From contig DAEF01000081.1 of NCBI GenBank assembly GCA_002495225.1, positions 1 through 9,674 of the forward strand: DNA of 9,674 bases, in the 5' to 3' direction. Shown here piece after piece: positions 7,091 through 9,674 of this stretch. A program made the translations under genes and the position numbers. The notes beneath the pieces were generated by a model that had not been told where the DNA came from, made no database searches, and saw nothing but the letters and a program-made list of their open reading frames with translations. The DNA is from Methanoregulaceae archaeon UBA288 (lineage in GTDB: Archaea; Halobacteriota; Methanomicrobia; Methanomicrobiales; Methanospirillaceae). The first letter of the stretch is position 1; every line of letters begins with the position of its first letter.

Positions 7091-7135
7091 GCGGGCGGCG
7101 CGGGCGAATTGTTAGGATATGTCCGAATGCAAAGA

Positions 7136-7145
7136 CCTATTGTAA
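7136..7145 (+). promoter_or_regulatory. TATA-like box within the AT island before the NHL gene
   Basis: CCTATTGTAA is centred about 28 bases before the ATG at 7169, which would make a leaderless or nearly leaderless transcript. An alternative box, GAATTGTTAG near 7106-7115, would place the start near 7136. In addition, AGGAT (7114-7118) lies 8 bases before an in-frame ATG at 7127 and could serve as its ribosome binding site. The island is clear; which element is used is not. Confidence 0.35.
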
Positions 7146-7168
7146 GGTACACGAAACAGCCCATTGTC

Positions 7169-9674
7169 ATGGCTTCGTCATGTCTGCGTTTCTGGATCGG
7201 CGCCCTCGCGCTGATCGTGCTGCTGGGGTGCGCCGTCCAGGGCGCGGCGGCGGCGGACGACTACGAGTTCGTCGCGAAGTGGGGCTCTTACGGCTCGGGG
7301 CAGGCGGTAGACTCCCAGGAGTACGTCGCCGTCGATGCCGCGGGCAATCTCTACATTACCGACAGTGCGAATGACCAGGTCAGGAAGGTCAACAGCGCCC
7401 GAGCCCTCGTCGCGACATGGGGATCCGGGGGCTCCGGCGACGGCCAGTTCACCGATCCGATGGGGATCGCCCTCGATAGTGCCGGGAACGTCTACGTCGC
7501 CGACACGGCGAACCACCGGATCCAGAAGTTCGATGCGAACGGCACCTTCCTGGTGAAATGGGGCGAGCCAGGTAGCGGAAACGGACAGTTCTACCGTCCA
7601 GGCGGCATCGCGGTGGACGACACCGGCACCGTCTACGTCACCGACATAGGCAACAACCGGGTCCAGACGTTCACGTCGGAGGGCACCTTCATCGCGACGT
7701 GGGGGTCCGAGGGCTCCGGGGACGCGCAGTTTTACGGACCCCTCGGGATCGCTATCAACGGCGCGGGGGACGTCTTTGTCGCCGACAAAGGCAACAACCG
7801 GGTCCAGAAGTTCGATGCGATTGGTACCTTCCAGAGGCAGTGGGGCGGCGAGGGGTCGATGCTCGGGGAGTTCATCGATCCGTGCGGTATCGCCGTCGAC
7901 ACCGCCGGCACTGTCTACGTGGTCGACAACGGCAACAACCGCGTCCAGACGTTCGATGCGGACGGGATCCTGATTACGACGTGGGGGTCCAGGGGAACCG
8001 GTGACGGGCAATTTTCAAACCCCAGGGGTATCGCCGTCGACGCATCGGGCATCGTCTACGTCGCCGACCCGGAGAACTTCCGTCTCCAGATGTTCACCTC
8101 GGACGGTCTCTTCACCGGGTCGTCCCGGGATTGGCCCTCCCTCCCGGGCGTCCTGTTCAGAGACCCGGCGGGCATCGCCGTCGACGCTGCCGGCAACGTC
8201 TACGTCGCCGACTTCAGCAATTACCGGGTCCAGAAGTTCGATACCGACGGGAACTTCGTGACAATGTGGGGCACCGAGGGCACCGTTGACGGCCAGTTGG
8301 GCTTTCCGTATGCAATCGCTGTCGATGGCGAGGGCACCGTCTGGGTCAGCGTTTTTGTCACCGGGGACGGGCGGATCAGGAGATACACATCGGACGGTAC
8401 CTTCATCGACACGTGGGGGACACCCGGTACCAGTCCAGGACAAGTAGGGCAGGCATCAGGGATCGCTATCGACACCTCCGGCAATGTCTACATCCAGGAC
8501 TCGAACGGAGAGTCCCCGCGAATCCAGAAGTTCACGCCTGGCGGCTCGCTCATCGGATGGTCGTGGTGCAACACTCGCTCAATGATCGCCGTCGACCCCG
8601 CTGGTAACTGCTACTCTGCCGATGACGGCAGTAGCGAGGTGGGGAGCATCGGGGTTCTCAAGTTCGGACCGAGCTGCAACCTCATTGATTCCTGGGGGTC
8701 CGAGGGCTCCGGCGACGGGCAGTTCGCGTCCCCGGAGGGAATCGCCGTCGATGCCGCCGGCGATGTCTACGTCGTCGACTCGGGCAACCACCGGGTCCAG
8801 AAGTTCGATGCACACGGGACCTTCGTCACGAAATGGGGGTCCGAGGGCTCCGGCGACGGGCAGTTCTCCCTCCCCTTGGGCGGGATCGCCGTGGACGCCT
8901 CGGGCAACGTCTTCGTCACTGATTCAGGCAGCGCCATGGTCCCTGGTTCGGGCAACCACCGTGTCCAGAAGTTCGCCCCGGTAACCCCGAAACCGCCCGT
9001 CGCCGCCTTATCGGCGAACGTCTCGAGCGGCACGGCACCGCTGACGGTCCAGTTCACCGACGAGTCGACGAACAGCCCGTCGGGCTGGGCATGGGAGTTC
9101 GGGGACGGCGGGACGTCGGACGAGCAGAATCCCGTCCACGTCTACACCTCGGCCGGCACCTACACCGTGAACCTCACCGCCACGAACGCGGACGGCAGCA
9201 ACAGCACCTCGGGGGCCGGGACCATCACCGTCAGATCCCTGGCGCCCCCGATCGCGGACTTCTCGGCGAACACGACCTCCGGCACGGCCCCGCTCGCCGT
9301 CCAATTCACCGACGCCTCGACGAACGCGCCGACCGCGTGGGCGTGGGAGTTCGGCGACGGCGGGACGTCGACCGAGCAGAACCCGCTCCACGTCTTCGTC
9401 TCGTACGGCACCTACACGGTGAACCTCACCGCGACGAACGGTGACGGCTCGAGCACGACGATGCAGACCATCACGGTGACCACCGGCCCATCGCCCCCCC
9501 TGCCCGTCCTGACGTCGACGCTCCCCCCGACGGATACGAACGGCGACGGGTTCTACGACGATGTCAACGGCAACGGCCGGGCGGACTTCGCGGACGTCGT
9601 CCTGTACTTCAACCAGATGACCTGGATCGCGGCGAACGAGCCAATCGATGCCTTCGACTACAACGCGAACGGCC
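7169..9674 (+). CDS. Secreted NHL-propeller/PKD protein with dockerin-like end (3' truncated by window)
   Basis: Exported modular protein, 835 residues visible, open to the right edge without a stop. The signal peptide is residues 1-28 (core WIGALALIVLLGCAV, cleavage near GAAAA). Residues about 33-606 contain 12 NHL-type units of about 46 residues with the pattern WGS-GSGDGQF-P-GIAVD-GNVYVAD-NRVQKF. Twelve units fit two six-bladed beta-propellers. Units 8-10 (about 362-503) are degenerate, and unit 12 holds a short extra loop SAMVPGSG. Two PKD domains follow (about 609-690 and 692-773), each with the signature WAWEFGDGGTS. A dockerin-like module starts at residue 788 (DVNGNGRADFAD) and is cut within its second repeat. 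The start could instead be the in-frame ATG at 7127, adding 14 residues. The family suggests surface protein-protein or glycan interaction; no catalytic residues are recognised. Confidence 0.88.
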   Translation, partial: MASSCLRFWIGALALIVLLGCAVQGAAAADDYEFVAKWGSYGSGQAVDSQEYVAVDAAGNLYITDSANDQVRKVNSARALVATWGSGGSGDGQFTDPMGIALDSAGNVYVADTANHRIQKFDANGTFLVKWGEPGSGNGQFYRPGGIAVDDTGTVYVTDIGNNRVQTFTSEGTFIATWGSEGSGDAQFYGPLGIAINGAGDVFVADKGNNRVQKFDAIGTFQRQWGGEGSMLGEFIDPCGIAVDTAGTVYVVDNGNNRVQTFDADGILITTWGSRGTGDGQFSNPRGIAVDASGIVYVADPENFRLQMFTSDGLFTGSSRDWPSLPGVLFRDPAGIAVDAAGNVYVADFSNYRVQKFDTDGNFVTMWGTEGTVDGQLGFPYAIAVDGEGTVWVSVFVTGDGRIRRYTSDGTFIDTWGTPGTSPGQVGQASGIAIDTSGNVYIQDSNGESPRIQKFTPGGSLIGWSWCNTRSMIAVDPAGNCYSADDGSSEVGSIGVLKFGPSCNLIDSWGSEGSGDGQFASPEGIAVDAAGDVYVVDSGNHRVQKFDAHGTFVTKWGSEGSGDGQFSLPLGGIAVDASGNVFVTDSGSAMVPGSGNHRVQKFAPVTPKPPVAALSANVSSGTAPLTVQFTDESTNSPSGWAWEFGDGGTSDEQNPVHVYTSAGTYTVNLTATNADGSNSTSGAGTITVRSLAPPIADFSANTTSGTAPLAVQFTDASTNAPTAWAWEFGDGGTSTEQNPLHVFVSYGTYTVNLTATNGDGSSTTMQTITVTTGPSPPLPVLTSTLPPTDTNGDGFYDDVNGNGRADFADVVLYFNQMTWIAANEPIDAFDYNANG
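8693..8866 (+). repeat. Identical 33-base repeat between NHL units 11 and 12
   Basis: The 33-base stretch 8693-8725, encoding WGSEGSGDGQF, recurs identically at 8834-8866, 141 bases later (one unit length). Unit 4 near 7700 carries a close variant. Identity at silent positions indicates recent unit duplication or gene conversion within the propeller. Confidence 0.75.
9530..9674 (+). repeat. Dockerin-like module copy 2 (cut by window end)
   Basis: This encodes TDTNGDG followed by DVNGNGRADFAD and the start of the second calcium loop DYNANG. It aligns without gaps to 2155-2299 of the M6 protease gene, with 38 of 48 residues identical and long stretches of identical DNA around ADFADVVLYFNQM and WIAANEP. 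Confidence 0.75.

Larger units (their letters stand above)
6850..7126. other. GC-rich intergenic region with a degenerate direct repeat
   Basis: No gene is seen in these 277 bases. Composition is extreme, nearly all G/C up to about 7100, with short palindromes such as GCCCGGCCGGGC. Two related blocks, 6926-6961 and 7053-7090, each run from a C tract through GGCC-rich sequence to an ACCGTTCC ending. No clear terminator for the aminotransferase is visible; the only T-run is four bases at 7059-7062. Confidence 0.5.

Noticed and set aside
1..9674. CRISPR arrays, insertion sequences, tRNA or rRNA genes
   Set aside because: No regularly spaced identical repeats with unique spacers, transposase-like proteins, terminal inverted repeats or RNA gene signatures were found. 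The repeats present are protein-domain repeats.

Overview
The window is very GC-rich and looks like chromosomal DNA of a methanogenic archaeon, most likely from the Methanomicrobiales (Methanoculleus/Methanofollis-like). This is inferred from protein style: PKD domains, NosD-type beta-helix repeats with a PEGA-like domain, archaeal dockerin-like C-termini, TATA/BRE-type promoters, and an oligo-T terminator. No marker gene such as rRNA or mcr is present, so the assignment is a family-level guess.

Layout, all genes on the + strand. (1) 1-507: no recognisable gene; an AT-rich near-palindrome at 205-218 and a TATA-like island at 404-413. (2) 508-2343: secreted M6-family zinc metalloprotease ending in a dockerin-like two-repeat calcium module. 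(3) 2344-2854: intergenic, with a good archaeal promoter at 2702-2714, a perfect 8-bp hairpin at 2823-2841 and a Shine-Dalgarno site. (4) 2855-5599: large secreted protein with a right-handed beta-helix (NosD-type), a PEGA-like domain, two CBM6 carbohydrate-binding modules on Pro/Thr linkers, and a PKD-like domain, followed by an oligo-T terminator. (5) 5701-6849: PLP-dependent class I/II aminotransferase, probably leaderless. (6) 6850-7168: very GC-rich intergenic with a degenerate direct repeat and a promoter-like AT island. (7) 7169 to the right edge: secreted protein with 12 NHL units (two possible six-bladed propellers), two PKD domains and a dockerin-like module cut off by the window end.

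Three of the four genes encode exported, calcium-rich, modular surface or extracellular proteins: a protease, a carbohydrate-binding beta-helix protein and a propeller/PKD adhesin-like protein. The protease and the NHL protein share nearly the same C-terminal dockerin-like module (38 of 48 residues identical over the visible part). This suggests a common docking, sorting or calcium-folding function at the cell surface. No cohesin or scaffold is visible here. The aminotransferase is an ordinary cytosolic amino-acid enzyme with no obvious link to its neighbours. Each gene has its own spacing and apparent promoter, so this is a cluster of single transcription units rather than an operon.
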